Source: Luoshenia tenuis
Lineage (GTDB): Bacteria; Bacillota; Clostridia; Christensenellales; GCA-900066905
Direction of reading: 5' to 3'
Length of the DNA: 64,000 bases
Assembly: GCF_014384745.1 (NCBI RefSeq)
Contig: NZ_JACRSO010000005.1
Location: 1 to 64,000, forward strand
This document shows, piece after piece, positions 43,387 to 52,643 of this stretch; position 1 is the first letter of the stretch; each line of letters starts with the position of its first letter. The notes below the pieces were generated by a model that saw nothing but the letters and a program-made list of their open reading frames with translations, had not been told where the DNA came from and ran no database searches. The position numbers and the translations under genes are program-made.

Positions 43387-43983
43387 TCAATCCTCGAGGA
43401 TCACCTTGATGGGCGTGCACCGCCCGGCGTTGCAGTCGCTTTCGGCCACGCTGCAGGCCGCCACCCCCAGACGGACGTCCATCTTCGCCTCCAAAACGAT
43501 CTGGTCCCCCGGCCGGGAGAGCGGACGGAGGACGGCAATATCGCCGTTGGGCTTGATGCGGGTATGCATAAACAGGTTGACCGGGTGAATGACCGGCCGG
43601 CTTTCCCCAAGGCATTGGTTGATGTTGTCCAGGCAGTTGGGGTGCCCCGAGCCGTTGTGATAAAAAAAGTCGTACATCTCTTTCCGGCAGCAGGGGTGCA
43701 GCAGGTCGTGCTCGCCCACCGTATCCGCCAGTATCTGGAACATGGGGCGGTAGCGTGTCGAGTAGAGCAGATCGCCCACCCGCAGCCGCAGGGATTCGTT
43801 GCAGTCTATCGTTACGCCGGGGGAGAGGAACTCCTCTGGCTCCCTTTGGTTCTCCGCAAAAAAGTCCACCACCTGGCCCCCCTCAAGGTCGATGACCGTG
43901 ATGCGCTGCCCCGCTGCTGCCGCGATCGCCCGCCCGCTGCAGGCGGCGATGTGGTATTCCTTCTTCAAATCCATCACCTTCAC
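43387..43983 (-). CDS. DUF1989 / urea carboxylase-associated family protein
   Basis: 198 residues from GTG 43983; ATG 43974 is an alternative. Features: EGGQVVDFFAENQ near residue 35, a Cys/His-rich middle with HDLLHPCCRKE and HPNCLDNIN (possible metal site), MHTRIKPNGDIAVLRPLSRPGD and CNAGRCTPIKV at the end. Members elsewhere act with urea carboxylase or as carboxyguanidine deiminase subunits. Here no urea carboxylase or partner subunit is adjacent, so the function is open. Preceded by a long leader with an attenuator. Confidence 0.88.
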   Translation of the reverse strand: MKVMDLKKEYHIAACSGRAIAAAAGQRITVIDLEGGQVVDFFAENQREPEEFLSPGVTIDCNESLRLRVGDLLYSTRYRPMFQILADTVGEHDLLHPCCRKEMYDFFYHNGSGHPNCLDNINQCLGESRPVIHPVNLFMHTRIKPNGDIAVLRPLSRPGDQIVLEAKMDVRLGVAACSVAESDCNAGRCTPIKVILED

Positions 43984-44234
43984 TTTCTCTGTGCCGATAT
44001 TGTATCACATCAAAATTGTGGGGTGAAGCCCCGCCTCGGAGAAAAAACGCTTGCCGCGCTGACAAAACCGTGGCGGCAGGCCCCACTTTCTCCCACCCGG
44101 GGGAAAATTCCGGGGCACTACCCCTGGTTTCATCTGCTATAACGGTAGGGGATGTGGGATAAATCCCCAAAAACACAACAAATTGTACGCCTTCCCCTGC
44201 TTTTGGGGCAACATTCTACAATATATGGGCTTTT
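43984..44234 (-). promoter_or_regulatory. Structured leader of the DUF1989 gene (riboswitch candidate)
   Basis: About 250 nt of untranslated leader on the minus strand. In transcript order it holds GGGG-TAGTG-CCCC (near 44124), a GGGTGGGAGAAAGTGGGGCC stretch, and then a terminator-like stem (44051-44079) followed by CGTTTTTT (44042-44049). The GGGGCCTG just before the stem can pair with earlier CCCC segments and so compete. I could not match it to guanidine, purine, TPP, SAM or other riboswitch consensus sequences that I remember. Confidence 0.5.
44042..44080 (-). terminator. Attenuator-like terminator in the DUF1989 leader
   Basis: On the minus strand CTGCCGC (plus 44073-44079) pairs with GCGGCAA (plus 44051-44057), followed by CGTTTTTT (plus 44042-44049). 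It lies 60 nt before the start codon. Confidence 0.6.
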
Positions 44235-44240
44235 ATCCCA

Positions 44241-44269
44241 TTTATAGTATATTTTGACGGAATTTACAA
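44241..44269 (-). promoter_or_regulatory. Promoter of the DUF1989 gene
   Basis: Minus strand TTGTAA (plus 44264-44269), 17-bp spacer, TATAAA (plus 44241-44246). It faces away from mraZ and leaves a leader of about 250 nt. Confidence 0.75.
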
Positions 44270-44296
44270 TATAGAAAAACCGGGTGAATTGGGGGT

Positions 44297-44367
44297 AAAG
44301 TGGAGGTAAAAAATCTTAAATTTTGGGATATAATACTTGAAAAGTGGTATGAAGTGGTGTAAAGTGG
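44297..44367 (+). promoter_or_regulatory. mraZ promoter region with MraZ boxes
   Basis: Three direct repeats AAGTGG at 44342-44347, 44352-44357 and 44362-44367 with exact 10-bp spacing, plus a lone AAAGTGG at 44297-44303. TATAAT at 44329-44334 is the likely -10; the matching -35 is poor. MraZ proteins bind three or four GTGG-type repeats at helical spacing and repress their own operon, so this is the expected autoregulatory site. Confidence 0.85.
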
Positions 44368-44428
44368 TATTACATCCCGCACTAGGGGTGTAAAATTCAA
44401 TCCCAAAGGATGAAAGGGGGTGGGAAGC

Positions 44429-44860
44429 ATGTTTTACGGCGAATACGCCCATACGCTGGATGCCAAAGGGCGCATGAGCATGCCCGCGCGCTACCGCGAG
44501 GAGCTGGGCGAGAAGTTCATGGTCACCAAAGGCATCAACAACTGCCTGTTCGTCTTTCCCATGGGCGAGTGGAACGCCTTTGCGGACAAGCTGCGCGCGC
44601 TTCCCACCACCGATAAGACGGCCCAGATCTTTTTGCGCTTTCTGTTCGCCGGCGCATGCGAGTGCGAGCTGGACAAGCAGGGGCGCATCCTGCTGCCGGC
44701 CAGCCTGCGCGAGTTCGCGGGGCTGGAAAAAGAGGTCATGGTCATCGGCGCGATGACCCGGGCGGAGATATGGAACCGGGACCGCTGGAAGGAATATTCC
44801 ACGGCTGCGGCGGATGAGTATGACGAGGTGCTGGCCCAGATGGCCCAGCTGGGGATTTAG
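44429..44860 (+). CDS. mraZ: Transcriptional regulator MraZ
   Basis: 143 residues from ATG 44429 (AAAGGGGGTG upstream). Two AbrB-like repeats, each with the DxxGR signature: HTLDAKGRMSMPARYRE and CELDKQGRILLPASLRE. It forms a ring-shaped oligomer that binds its boxes upstream. First gene of the division and wall cluster; rsmH starts 2 nt after the stop. Confidence 0.98.
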   Translation: MFYGEYAHTLDAKGRMSMPARYREELGEKFMVTKGINNCLFVFPMGEWNAFADKLRALPTTDKTAQIFLRFLFAGACECELDKQGRILLPASLREFAGLEKEVMVIGAMTRAEIWNRDRWKEYSTAAADEYDEVLAQMAQLGI

Positions 44861-44862
44861 AC

Positions 44863-45801
44863 ATGGGCGAGTTTACCCACGTTACCGTATTGCTGCAAGA
44901 GGCAGTAGAGGCCCTGCAGGTCAAGCCGGGCGGCGTTTACCTGGATGGGACGCTGGGCGGCGGGGGCCATACCGAGGCGATCCTTCGCCAGAGCGGGCCG
45001 GACGGCGTGGTCTACGGCATCGACCGGGACCGGGACGCGCTGCGGGCCGCGGGCGAGCGGCTGGCCGCCTTTGGGGAGCGGCTTAAGCCCTTGCACGGCA
45101 ATTTTCACGATGCCAAAGCCCTGCTGGCGGCTCAGGGGGTCGCGCAGCTGGATGGCGCGGTGCTGGATCTAGGGGTCTCCTCCTTTCAGTTTGACGAGGG
45201 GGAGCGGGGCTTCAGCTTCCAGGAGGACGCCAGGCTGGATATGCGCATGGATCAAAGCTGCGGGCGCACCGCGGCGGATTTGTGCAATACCCTGAGCGGA
45301 GAGGAATTGACGCGGATCATCCGCGATTATGGCGAGGAGCGCTGGGCGGCCCGCATCGCGGCCTTTATCCTGCAGGCGCGGGAGAAAAAGCCGGTGGAGA
45401 CCACAGGGGAGCTGGTTTCCATTATCAAAGCGGCCATCCCCAAAGGGGCCAGACGGGATGGGCCCCACCCCGCGCGCAGGACCTTTCAGGCGCTGCGCAT
45501 CGCCGTCAACGACGAGCTGGAGCCGCTGGCAAAGGCGCTGGAGGAACTGGTCTCGCTGCTGGCCCCCGGCGGACGGCTGGCGGTGATCACCTTCCACTCT
45601 TTAGAGGATCGGATCGTCAAGCAGACCTTTAAGCGCCTGCAAAACCCCTGCATCTGCCCGCCCAAAGCGCCGGTCTGCACCTGCGGAAAGTTGCCAGTGG
45701 CGCAGGTCGTCACCCGCAAACCCATCCTGCCCAGCCCGGCAGAGGTGGAACAGAACCCGCGCAGCCGCAGCGCAAAGCTGCGGGTCGTGCAAAAGCTATA
45801 G
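44863..45801 (+). CDS. rsmH: 16S rRNA (cytosine1402-N4)-methyltransferase
   Basis: 312 residues. SAM-binding GGVYLDGTLGGGGHTEAIL near residue 25, LDLGVSSFQFDEGERGFSF, and the C-terminal FHSLEDRIVK and QNPRSRSAKLRV. It methylates the P-site base C1402. Usual second gene of the cluster. Confidence 0.98.
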   Translation: MGEFTHVTVLLQEAVEALQVKPGGVYLDGTLGGGGHTEAILRQSGPDGVVYGIDRDRDALRAAGERLAAFGERLKPLHGNFHDAKALLAAQGVAQLDGAVLDLGVSSFQFDEGERGFSFQEDARLDMRMDQSCGRTAADLCNTLSGEELTRIIRDYGEERWAARIAAFILQAREKKPVETTGELVSIIKAAIPKGARRDGPHPARRTFQALRIAVNDELEPLAKALEELVSLLAPGGRLAVITFHSLEDRIVKQTFKRLQNPCICPPKAPVCTCGKLPVAQVVTRKPILPSPAEVEQNPRSRSAKLRVVQKL

Positions 45802-45871
45802 CGGAACCGCCCCGTACCCTGCATTTGGAAGAGGGGGCCGGGGTTCTAAATAACACGTGGAGAGAATAATC

Positions 45872-46381
45872 ATGGTAGCAGCACAAAAAGGGAGCACGGC
45901 TCGTAAAATCGAATATCAAAACGAAAAACGGCCGCAGCTGCGTCTGGCCGAGCCGCCTGCGCGCATGCCCCAGGCCGGGCGGGTGGTCAAACCCCAATCC
46001 AAGGCCAAGCCCATCGTGCTGCTGATCCTGGGCTTTATTTTGGCGATCGTGGTGGTCACGCGGTTTTCCATCATCGCCCAGAACGCCAACCAGATCCACA
46101 CCCTGAAAAACGAACTGAGCGAGGTGGAGAAAAAGACCGCTTCGCTGGAGCATCAGCTAAACTCCGTCCAAAATCTGGACGTGGTGATGAACGAGGCCTC
46201 TAAGAGCCTGGCGATGAACGCGCCCAGCGAGGACCAGGTGCGCTATGTTTCCCTGCCCATGACGCCCTCCGAGGCCCAGGCCCAGGCGCAGGCCCAGCAG
46301 CAGGAGCGCGAAAGCGCCTCCGCCGGCAGCACCTCGCCCATCGGGGAGTTTTTCTCGCGCGTGGTCTCCTGGCTTGATTAG
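45872..46381 (+). CDS. ftsL: Cell division protein FtsL
   Basis: 169 residues from ATG 45872 (GGAGAG upstream). A basic N-terminal segment of about 50 residues, one membrane helix (PIVLLILGFILAIVVVTRF, about 52-70), then a coiled coil (NQIHTLKNELSEVEKKTASLEHQL) and a Gln/Ala-rich tail (QAQAQAQQQ). Sequence conservation in FtsL is low; identification rests on topology and position before the PBP gene. Confidence 0.88.
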   Translation: MVAAQKGSTARKIEYQNEKRPQLRLAEPPARMPQAGRVVKPQSKAKPIVLLILGFILAIVVVTRFSIIAQNANQIHTLKNELSEVEKKTASLEHQLNSVQNLDVVMNEASKSLAMNAPSEDQVRYVSLPMTPSEAQAQAQAQQQERESASAGSTSPIGEFFSRVVSWLD

Positions 46382-46423
46382 GGCGCAGGGGCGGCCATCA
46401 AACCATAAAGGAGGGAACACCCC

Positions 46424-48526
46424 ATGGCATCTCCCGGAATGATGAATAAAAAAAGGTTACTCGCTTTTTTATCAGCCGTAACCTTACTTTTTTTTGTGCT
46501 CTTTGGCAGGCTGGGTTATATCCAGCTGGTGCAGGCCCAGTGGCTGCAGGAAAAGGCGGCGGACCAGTGGACGCGGGATCTGGCGGTATCCGCCAAGCGG
46601 GGGGATATTCAGGATCGTAACGGCAACATCCTGGCCCAAAGCGCCAGCGCCGATACGGTGGTGGTGCGCCCCTCCCAAATCAAAGATGTGGACTATACCG
46701 CCGATAAGCTCAGCGAGATATTGGAGATGGACCGGGACGAGGTGATGCAAAAGCTGACCAAGGACGCCTCCGAAGTCTGGCTCAAGCGCCAGGTGGAGAG
46801 CGAGCAGGCGGACGCCATACGCCAGCTGAACCTAAGCGGCGTGGTCTTTACCGAGGACAGCAAGCGCTATTACCCCCGGGGCAACTTCCTTAGCCAGGTG
46901 CTGGGCTTTTGCTCGGTGGATGGGCAGGGCCAGGAGGGCCTGGAGCTCAAGCTCAATAAGTATTTAGCCGGCACCGATGGGCGCATCGTGGCCGAGACCG
47001 ATACCAAGGGCCGGGAGATGCCCTACTCCGTCAGCCAGTATATCGCCCCTCAGGATGGGTACGACGTGACGCTGACCATCGACTACGTCATCCAGAGCTT
47101 TGTGGAAAAGGCCATGGAGGACGCGCTGGTCAAGTACAACGCCAAGGCCATCCAGTGCGTGGTGATGGACCCGCAGACCGGCGAGGTGCTGGCCATGGGC
47201 AATAAGCCCGATTTTGACCTCAACGACCCACCGCGGGACGACCTGGATACCCTAAAAGCCTTGAGCCGCAACTCCTGCGTGGTGGATGTGTACGAACCCG
47301 GCTCTACCTTTAAGATCGTTACCACCGCCAGCGCCCTGGAGCTGGGCGTGACCAGCACCGACGCGCACTTCAACTGCCCGGGTTACGCCATGGTGGATGG
47401 GGAAAAGATCAAGTGCTGGCGCTCCTACAATCCTCATGGGGACCAGACCCTGGCCCAGGCGGTGCAAAACTCCTGCAACCCGGCCTTTGTGGCGCTGGCT
47501 CTGGCCATGGGGAAGGAAAATTTTTACGACATGATCTATAACTTCGGCTTTGGCTCCACCACCGGCCTTGATTTTACCGGCGAGGCCGGCGGCATCGTCC
47601 GAGCCGAGAAGTACGTGAAAAACGTGGATCTGGCCCGCATCGGCTTTGGCCAGTCCATCGCGGTCAGCCCCATGCAGCTGATCACCGCCGTATCCGCCGT
47701 AGCCAACGGCGGCAACCTGATGAAGCCCTACCTGGTCAAATCCATGACGGATAACGAGGGCAACGTGGTGGAGGAGACCACCCCTACGGTGGTGCGCCAG
47801 GTGATCTCTTCGCAAACTTCGGACACCATGCGCCAGATCCTGGAGGACGCGGTCACCAACGGCTCGAAAAACGCCTACGCCGCCGGGTACCGCGTGGCGG
47901 GCAAGACCGGTACCGCCCAGAAGTATGTGGACGGCAAGATCGATAACACCAAGCACGTGGCCTCCTTCGTGGGCTTTGCCCCGGCGGACGACCCCAAGAT
48001 TTGCGTGCTGTTCATCGTGGACGAGGCCACCGGCGTGCCCAGCGACTTTGGCGGCACCCTGGCCGCGCCCTATGCCCGGCAGATCATCGAGGATACCTTA
48101 AAGTATATGAAGGTGAAGCCCCAGTATAAAGAGGGCGAGGGGCAGGGGGACGCGCTGGTAGCGGTGCCCAACCTGGTCGGCAAGTCCTCTGAAGATGCCC
48201 GCAAGGCGCTGGAGGATGTGGGCCTTGTGATGAGCGCTGACGGCACGGGCGCCAGCGTTACCGAGCAGGACCTGCCCGAGGGCACCGAGGTGGCCAAGGG
48301 CGCCACCGTCAACGTGATACTGGGCGAACCCTCGCCCCCGGCGGGCGATACCGCCGTGCAGGTGCCGGATGTGACGGGCAAGACGCCGGAGGAGGCCAAT
48401 GTCATCCTCACCACCTACGGGCTGCAGCTGCTGCCGCGGGGCAACGGCGTGGCGGTGGCACAGAGCCACTCGCCCGGCACTACGGTGACCATCGGCACCC
48501 AGATCGCGGTGGATTTCAGAGAGTAG
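46424..48526 (+). CDS. ftsI: Division-type class B penicillin-binding protein with two PASTA domains
   Basis: 700 residues. One membrane anchor (10-38), dimerisation domain, then the transpeptidase domain with S294 in EPGSTFKI, SCNPAF and the KTGTAQ box. Two PASTA repeats close the protein (VAVPNLVGKSSEDARKALE and VQVPDVTGKTPEEANVIL), which may sense wall fragments. It cross-links septal peptidoglycan with FtsW. Same architecture as SpoVD of spore formers, so a sporulation role is possible. AAGGAGG precedes ATG 46424. Confidence 0.96.
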   Translation: MASPGMMNKKRLLAFLSAVTLLFFVLFGRLGYIQLVQAQWLQEKAADQWTRDLAVSAKRGDIQDRNGNILAQSASADTVVVRPSQIKDVDYTADKLSEILEMDRDEVMQKLTKDASEVWLKRQVESEQADAIRQLNLSGVVFTEDSKRYYPRGNFLSQVLGFCSVDGQGQEGLELKLNKYLAGTDGRIVAETDTKGREMPYSVSQYIAPQDGYDVTLTIDYVIQSFVEKAMEDALVKYNAKAIQCVVMDPQTGEVLAMGNKPDFDLNDPPRDDLDTLKALSRNSCVVDVYEPGSTFKIVTTASALELGVTSTDAHFNCPGYAMVDGEKIKCWRSYNPHGDQTLAQAVQNSCNPAFVALALAMGKENFYDMIYNFGFGSTTGLDFTGEAGGIVRAEKYVKNVDLARIGFGQSIAVSPMQLITAVSAVANGGNLMKPYLVKSMTDNEGNVVEETTPTVVRQVISSQTSDTMRQILEDAVTNGSKNAYAAGYRVAGKTGTAQKYVDGKIDNTKHVASFVGFAPADDPKICVLFIVDEATGVPSDFGGTLAAPYARQIIEDTLKYMKVKPQYKEGEGQGDALVAVPNLVGKSSEDARKALEDVGLVMSADGTGASVTEQDLPEGTEVAKGATVNVILGEPSPPAGDTAVQVPDVTGKTPEEANVILTTYGLQLLPRGNGVAVAQSHSPGTTVTIGTQIAVDFRE

Positions 48527-48561
48527 CATAAAAGAGCGGGAATAAACAGGCAAAGGAGGCC

Positions 48562-50028
48562 ATGCAGATGCAGCTTAGTGATTTGATCCGGGATGTGGAG
48601 GGCGCCTTATTGCGCGGCAGCGGCCAGACCCGGATCGGGGAGCTGACCATCGATTCGCGCAAGGTGGCCCCGGGGGCGCTGTACATCTGCATCCCGGGCA
48701 CCCGGGTGGATGGGCACGCCTTCGTGCCCCAGGCCCAGGCGGCGGGGGCCGCGGCCATCCTTTGCGAGCGGGAGATGGATACCGACCTGCCCCAGGTGAT
48801 CGTCCCGGACGCGCGAAGGGCCATGAGCACCGTGGCGGCCAACTTTTACGGCCGCCCCGCCCAGGGGATGAAGCTGCTGGCCGTCACCGGTACCAACGGC
48901 AAGACCTCCACGACCTACATGCTCAAGTCCATCGCCCAGGCCGCGGGGCTTAAGGTGGGGCTGATCGGCACCATCGCGGTGATGATTGGCGAGCAAACCA
49001 TCCCGTCTGATATGACCACGCCCGACCCCATAGAGCTTCAGCGCCTGCTGCGGCAGATGGCGGACGCGGGGGTGGAGCTGGTGGCCATGGAGGCCTCGGC
49101 CCACGCGCTTTACCTGCGCAAGCTGGAGGGCATCCGCTTTGCGGCGGCGGCCTTTACCAACCTGACGCAGGATCACCTGGATTTCTTCGGGGATATGGCG
49201 CATTACCTCAAGGCCAAGGCCCGGCTGTTTGAAGGGGATATGTGCGAAAAGGCCGTGCTCAACCTGGATGATGAGGCGGTGCGCGCCCTGGCGCAGCGGG
49301 TATCCGTGCCCAAACTGACCTTCTCCATCGCAGGAGCGGCGGACCTTACCGCCCAGGATGTGGCGATGGATGTGCGGGGCTCCCGCTTCACCCTGCGGGA
49401 GGGGGATGAGGCCCTGCCGGTCTTTCTCAAAATGCCGGGGCTGTTTGCGGTGCATAACGCGCTGACCGCCGCGGGCCTGGCGCGGGCGGCGGGCATCGGC
49501 CTTGAGGAGGTGGCCCGCGGCCTTGACGCCTTAAGCGGGGTGGCCGGCCGCTTTGAGGTGGTGGAGCACCCGCGCGCGCCCTTTAGCGTGATCGTGGACT
49601 ACGCCCACACGCCGGACGGGCTGCAAAATATTTTGGGCACCGCCCGCACCCTGGAGCACAACCGCATCATCACTGTGTTTGGCTGCGGCGGGGATCGGGA
49701 CAGTAAAAAGCGCCCCATCATGGGGCGGGTGGCCGGAGAGCTTAGCGACCTTTGCATCGCCACCAGCGATAACCCCCGCACCGAGGACCCCTACGCCATT
49801 TTGGAGATGATCCGCCCGGGGCTGGAGCAGGCGGGCAAACCCTATGAGATGATCGAAAACCGCATGGCGGCCATCGAGCGGGCCATCGCCCTGGCGGGGA
49901 GCGGGGATATCGTGATCATCGCCGGCAAAGGGCATGAGGATTACCAGATCGTGGGCACACAAAAGCACCACTTTGACGATAGGCAGGCCGCGCGCGCGGC
50001 GCTGGAGGCGCGTTTTCCCAAAGGATAA
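48562..50028 (+). CDS. murE: UDP-MurNAc-tripeptide synthetase (mDAP-adding)
   Basis: 488 residues. ATP site TGTNGKTST, the carbamylated-lysine region YLKAKARLF, and the substrate motif SDNPRTEDP, where DNPR indicates addition of meso-diaminopimelate rather than lysine. AAAGGAGG precedes ATG 48562. It acts in the cytoplasm between MurD and MurF. Confidence 0.97.
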   Translation: MQMQLSDLIRDVEGALLRGSGQTRIGELTIDSRKVAPGALYICIPGTRVDGHAFVPQAQAAGAAAILCEREMDTDLPQVIVPDARRAMSTVAANFYGRPAQGMKLLAVTGTNGKTSTTYMLKSIAQAAGLKVGLIGTIAVMIGEQTIPSDMTTPDPIELQRLLRQMADAGVELVAMEASAHALYLRKLEGIRFAAAAFTNLTQDHLDFFGDMAHYLKAKARLFEGDMCEKAVLNLDDEAVRALAQRVSVPKLTFSIAGAADLTAQDVAMDVRGSRFTLREGDEALPVFLKMPGLFAVHNALTAAGLARAAGIGLEEVARGLDALSGVAGRFEVVEHPRAPFSVIVDYAHTPDGLQNILGTARTLEHNRIITVFGCGGDRDSKKRPIMGRVAGELSDLCIATSDNPRTEDPYAILEMIRPGLEQAGKPYEMIENRMAAIERAIALAGSGDIVIIAGKGHEDYQIVGTQKHHFDDRQAARAALEARFPKG

Positions 50029-50076
50029 GGCGGGCTGCAGCCACAAGAGAAGAACGGTTTAAGGAGAGATCAATCC

Positions 50077-51096
50077 ATGTTCCCAATCACCATCCCCGAG
50101 CAGATTCAGGCGCTGAGCTTTGCGGTGGTCATCGCATTTGTGGTGGCGCTCATCGTGGGCCCTATCGTCATCCCGGCGCTGCTAAAGCTCAAAGTGCGCC
50201 AGACCGAGCGGGAGGACGGCCCCCAAAGCCACCTGAAAAAGAGCGGCACCCCTTCCATGGGCGGGCTGATCATCCTGGTGGGGCTGCTGGTGCCCTGCGC
50301 CATATTGATGCGCGGGGATATCGACTTTCTCTCCTTTAGCGTCCTTGTCACCCTGGGCTTTGGCCTGGTGGGTTTCTTAGACGACTATATCAAGGCCCGC
50401 AAGCACCGCTCCCTGGGGCTCAAGGCTTATCAAAAGATCATCGCCCAGTTCGGGCTGGCGCTGATCTTTGCCTGGTACGCCTACCAGCATCCGCTGATCG
50501 GCTCCTCGATTTTCGTGCCCATCGCCAATATCGAGTGGGATCTGGGGCTGTGGTACATCCCCATCACCATGTTTGTGATCATCGGCACGGTCAACAGCGT
50601 TAACCTTTGCGACGGGGTGGACGGGCTGGTCAGCGGCGTGACCATGATCGTGGCGGCGGCCTTTGGCATCATCTGCATGGCCATGCTGAACCTGCCGGAC
50701 ATTGAACCGGCGCTGGCCATGAATATCCGCAACCTCATGGTCTTTACCGGGGGCGTGGCGGGGGCCTGCCTTGGGTTTTTGCGCTTTAACGCCCACCCGG
50801 CCAAGGTGTTTATGGGGGATACCGGCTCTTTTGTCCTGGGCGGGGCCGTGGTGGCCATGGCGATCGCCACCCGCACCATGCTGCTGCTGCCGCTGATGGG
50901 GATCTGCTATGTGATCTCGTCTGTGTCCGATATCATACAGGTGGGCAGCTACAAGCTGCGCAAAAAGCGGGTGTTCCGCATGGCGCCATTCCACCACCAC
51001 CTGGAACTGGGCGGCATGAGCGAAACGCAGATCGGCGTTTTATACATGTCCATTACCGGGGTATGTTGCCTGGCGGCCATCATGTTGCTGCAATAG
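50077..51096 (+). CDS. mraY: Phospho-MurNAc-pentapeptide translocase
   Basis: 339 residues, about ten membrane segments. Conserved loops: GTPSMGGL, FLDDYIKARKHRSLGL (Asp pair), NLCDGVDGL, KVFMGDTGSF and APFHHHLELGG. It transfers phospho-MurNAc-pentapeptide to undecaprenyl phosphate, forming lipid I. AAGGAGAG precedes the ATG. No murF precedes it, unlike many clusters. Confidence 0.98.
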   Translation: MFPITIPEQIQALSFAVVIAFVVALIVGPIVIPALLKLKVRQTEREDGPQSHLKKSGTPSMGGLIILVGLLVPCAILMRGDIDFLSFSVLVTLGFGLVGFLDDYIKARKHRSLGLKAYQKIIAQFGLALIFAWYAYQHPLIGSSIFVPIANIEWDLGLWYIPITMFVIIGTVNSVNLCDGVDGLVSGVTMIVAAAFGIICMAMLNLPDIEPALAMNIRNLMVFTGGVAGACLGFLRFNAHPAKVFMGDTGSFVLGGAVVAMAIATRTMLLLPLMGICYVISSVSDIIQVGSYKLRKKRVFRMAPFHHHLELGGMSETQIGVLYMSITGVCCLAAIMLLQ

Positions 51097-51239
51097 TGCC
51101 TTTACGCTAGCTGCCGCCTTCAGGCGGCGCTTGTGCTATAGACGGGTTTCGACAGGGCCCGGCAAATTTACACATTTTACTAAGGATAGGGCGCCTTTTG
51201 CCCCCGGGCGGGAGGCGAATGGGAAATGGAGGTCTTCCT

Positions 51240-52643
51240 ATGGGTTCGTTTAAGCAAGAGATCGCGGGAAAAAAGGTTTTGATCGTGGGCGCGGCGCGCA
51301 GCGGCGTGGCGGCAGCCAAACAGCTGTGCGCGCTGGGGGCCCAGGTGACGTTGAACGATTCCAAGGGGGAGGACGAGCTGCCCGGCGTGATGGAGGAGAT
51401 TCGGAGCCTGCCCATTGCCAGGGCCCTGGGCTGCCCGGCTATGGATTGCTTGGCGGGCCAGCAGCTGATGGTTATCAGCCCCGGCGTGCCCATCCAAAGC
51501 CCCTTTATCGCGAAAGCCCGCCAGATGGGGATCGAGGTGATCGGCGAGATCGAGCTGGCCTTTAGGCTCTGTCCTGAAGGGGTGCGCCTGGCCGCCATCA
51601 CCGGCACCAACGGCAAGACTACCACCACCGCCCTTTGCGGGGAGATCTTTAAAGCCGCCGGGCAGCGGGTGCACGTGGTGGGCAATATCGGCACGCCCTT
51701 TATCTCCCGGGTGCCGGAAATCGCCCCCGGGGATGTGGTGGTGGCCGAAATCAGCTCCTTCCAGCTGGAATCCGTATCCGCCTTCCGGCCGTCGGCAGCC
51801 GCCCTTTTGAACCTGACCGAGGATCATTTGAACCGCCACGGCACTATGGAAGAATACTTGCGCGTCAAATCGCGTATCTTTGAAAATATGGAGGGCGAGG
51901 ACGCCCTGTTCCTCAACGCCGACGCGCCGGCGCTGCGCGGCGTAGACAAGGGCGCCCGCTGTAAGGTAGGTTCCTTCTCTCGCAAAGGGCCGGTGGCTTT
52001 TGGCGCCTATGCGCAGGACGGGACGGTGTACTTTGCCGGCGGGGAGGGGACCGAAAAGATCTGCGCGGTAAAGGATATCTTTATCCCCGGGGCGCATAAC
52101 CTGGAAAACGCGCTGGCCGCCGTATCCCTTTGCATGGCGCTGGGCGCGCCGGCCAAGGCCGTGAAAAAGACCCTGCGGGATTTCCAGGGGGTGGAGCACC
52201 GCATCGAGTTTGTCACCGAGGTGCGGGGCGTGCGCTTTATCAACGATTCCAAGGGTACCAACCCGGATTCCACCATCAAGGCCATCCAGGCTATGGACCG
52301 GCCTACGGTGCTGATCTGCGGCGGGTACGACAAGCACGCGGACTTTTTGCCCATGGTCAAGGCCTTTACCCCGCAAATTCAGACGCTGGTGCTGATCGGC
52401 CAGACGGCGGACCAGATCTTGGCCGCCGCCAAAAAGTGCGGGTTTGACCGGGTGATGCGCGCGGGCGATATGGCTGGCGCGGTCAAAACCGCCTTCCGCG
52501 TGGCCCAGCCCGGGGGCAGCGTGCTGCTAAGCCCCGCCTGCGCCAGTTTTGATATGTTCAGCGATTATGAAGAACGCGGCCGCGTGTTTAAAGATGAAGT
52601 GCGGCATCTTAAGGAGGCGCTAGATGGCCAATCCCAATCCTAG
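51240..52643 (+). CDS. murD: UDP-MurNAc-L-alanine-D-glutamate ligase
   Basis: 467 residues from ATG 51240 (TGGAGG 7 nt upstream); the frame is open to 51198 without a site. Motifs: VLIVGAARSGVAAA, ITGTNGKTTTT, LNLTEDHLNRHG, DSKGTNPDSTIKAI and LLSPACASFDMF. It adds D-Glu to UDP-MurNAc-L-Ala. The 143-nt gap to mraY contains a GCCGCC-TTCA-GGCGGC hairpin (about 51114-51130). Its end overlaps ftsW by 20 nt. Confidence 0.98.
   Translation: MGSFKQEIAGKKVLIVGAARSGVAAAKQLCALGAQVTLNDSKGEDELPGVMEEIRSLPIARALGCPAMDCLAGQQLMVISPGVPIQSPFIAKARQMGIEVIGEIELAFRLCPEGVRLAAITGTNGKTTTTALCGEIFKAAGQRVHVVGNIGTPFISRVPEIAPGDVVVAEISSFQLESVSAFRPSAAALLNLTEDHLNRHGTMEEYLRVKSRIFENMEGEDALFLNADAPALRGVDKGARCKVGSFSRKGPVAFGAYAQDGTVYFAGGEGTEKICAVKDIFIPGAHNLENALAAVSLCMALGAPAKAVKKTLRDFQGVEHRIEFVTEVRGVRFINDSKGTNPDSTIKAIQAMDRPTVLICGGYDKHADFLPMVKAFTPQIQTLVLIGQTADQILAAAKKCGFDRVMRAGDMAGAVKTAFRVAQPGGSVLLSPACASFDMFSDYEERGRVFKDEVRHLKEALDGQSQS

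Noticed and set aside
43150..44142. 330-codon plus-strand frame
   Set aside because: It begins inside a MITE copy and runs antisense to the DUF1989 gene, which has clear family motifs on the other strand.
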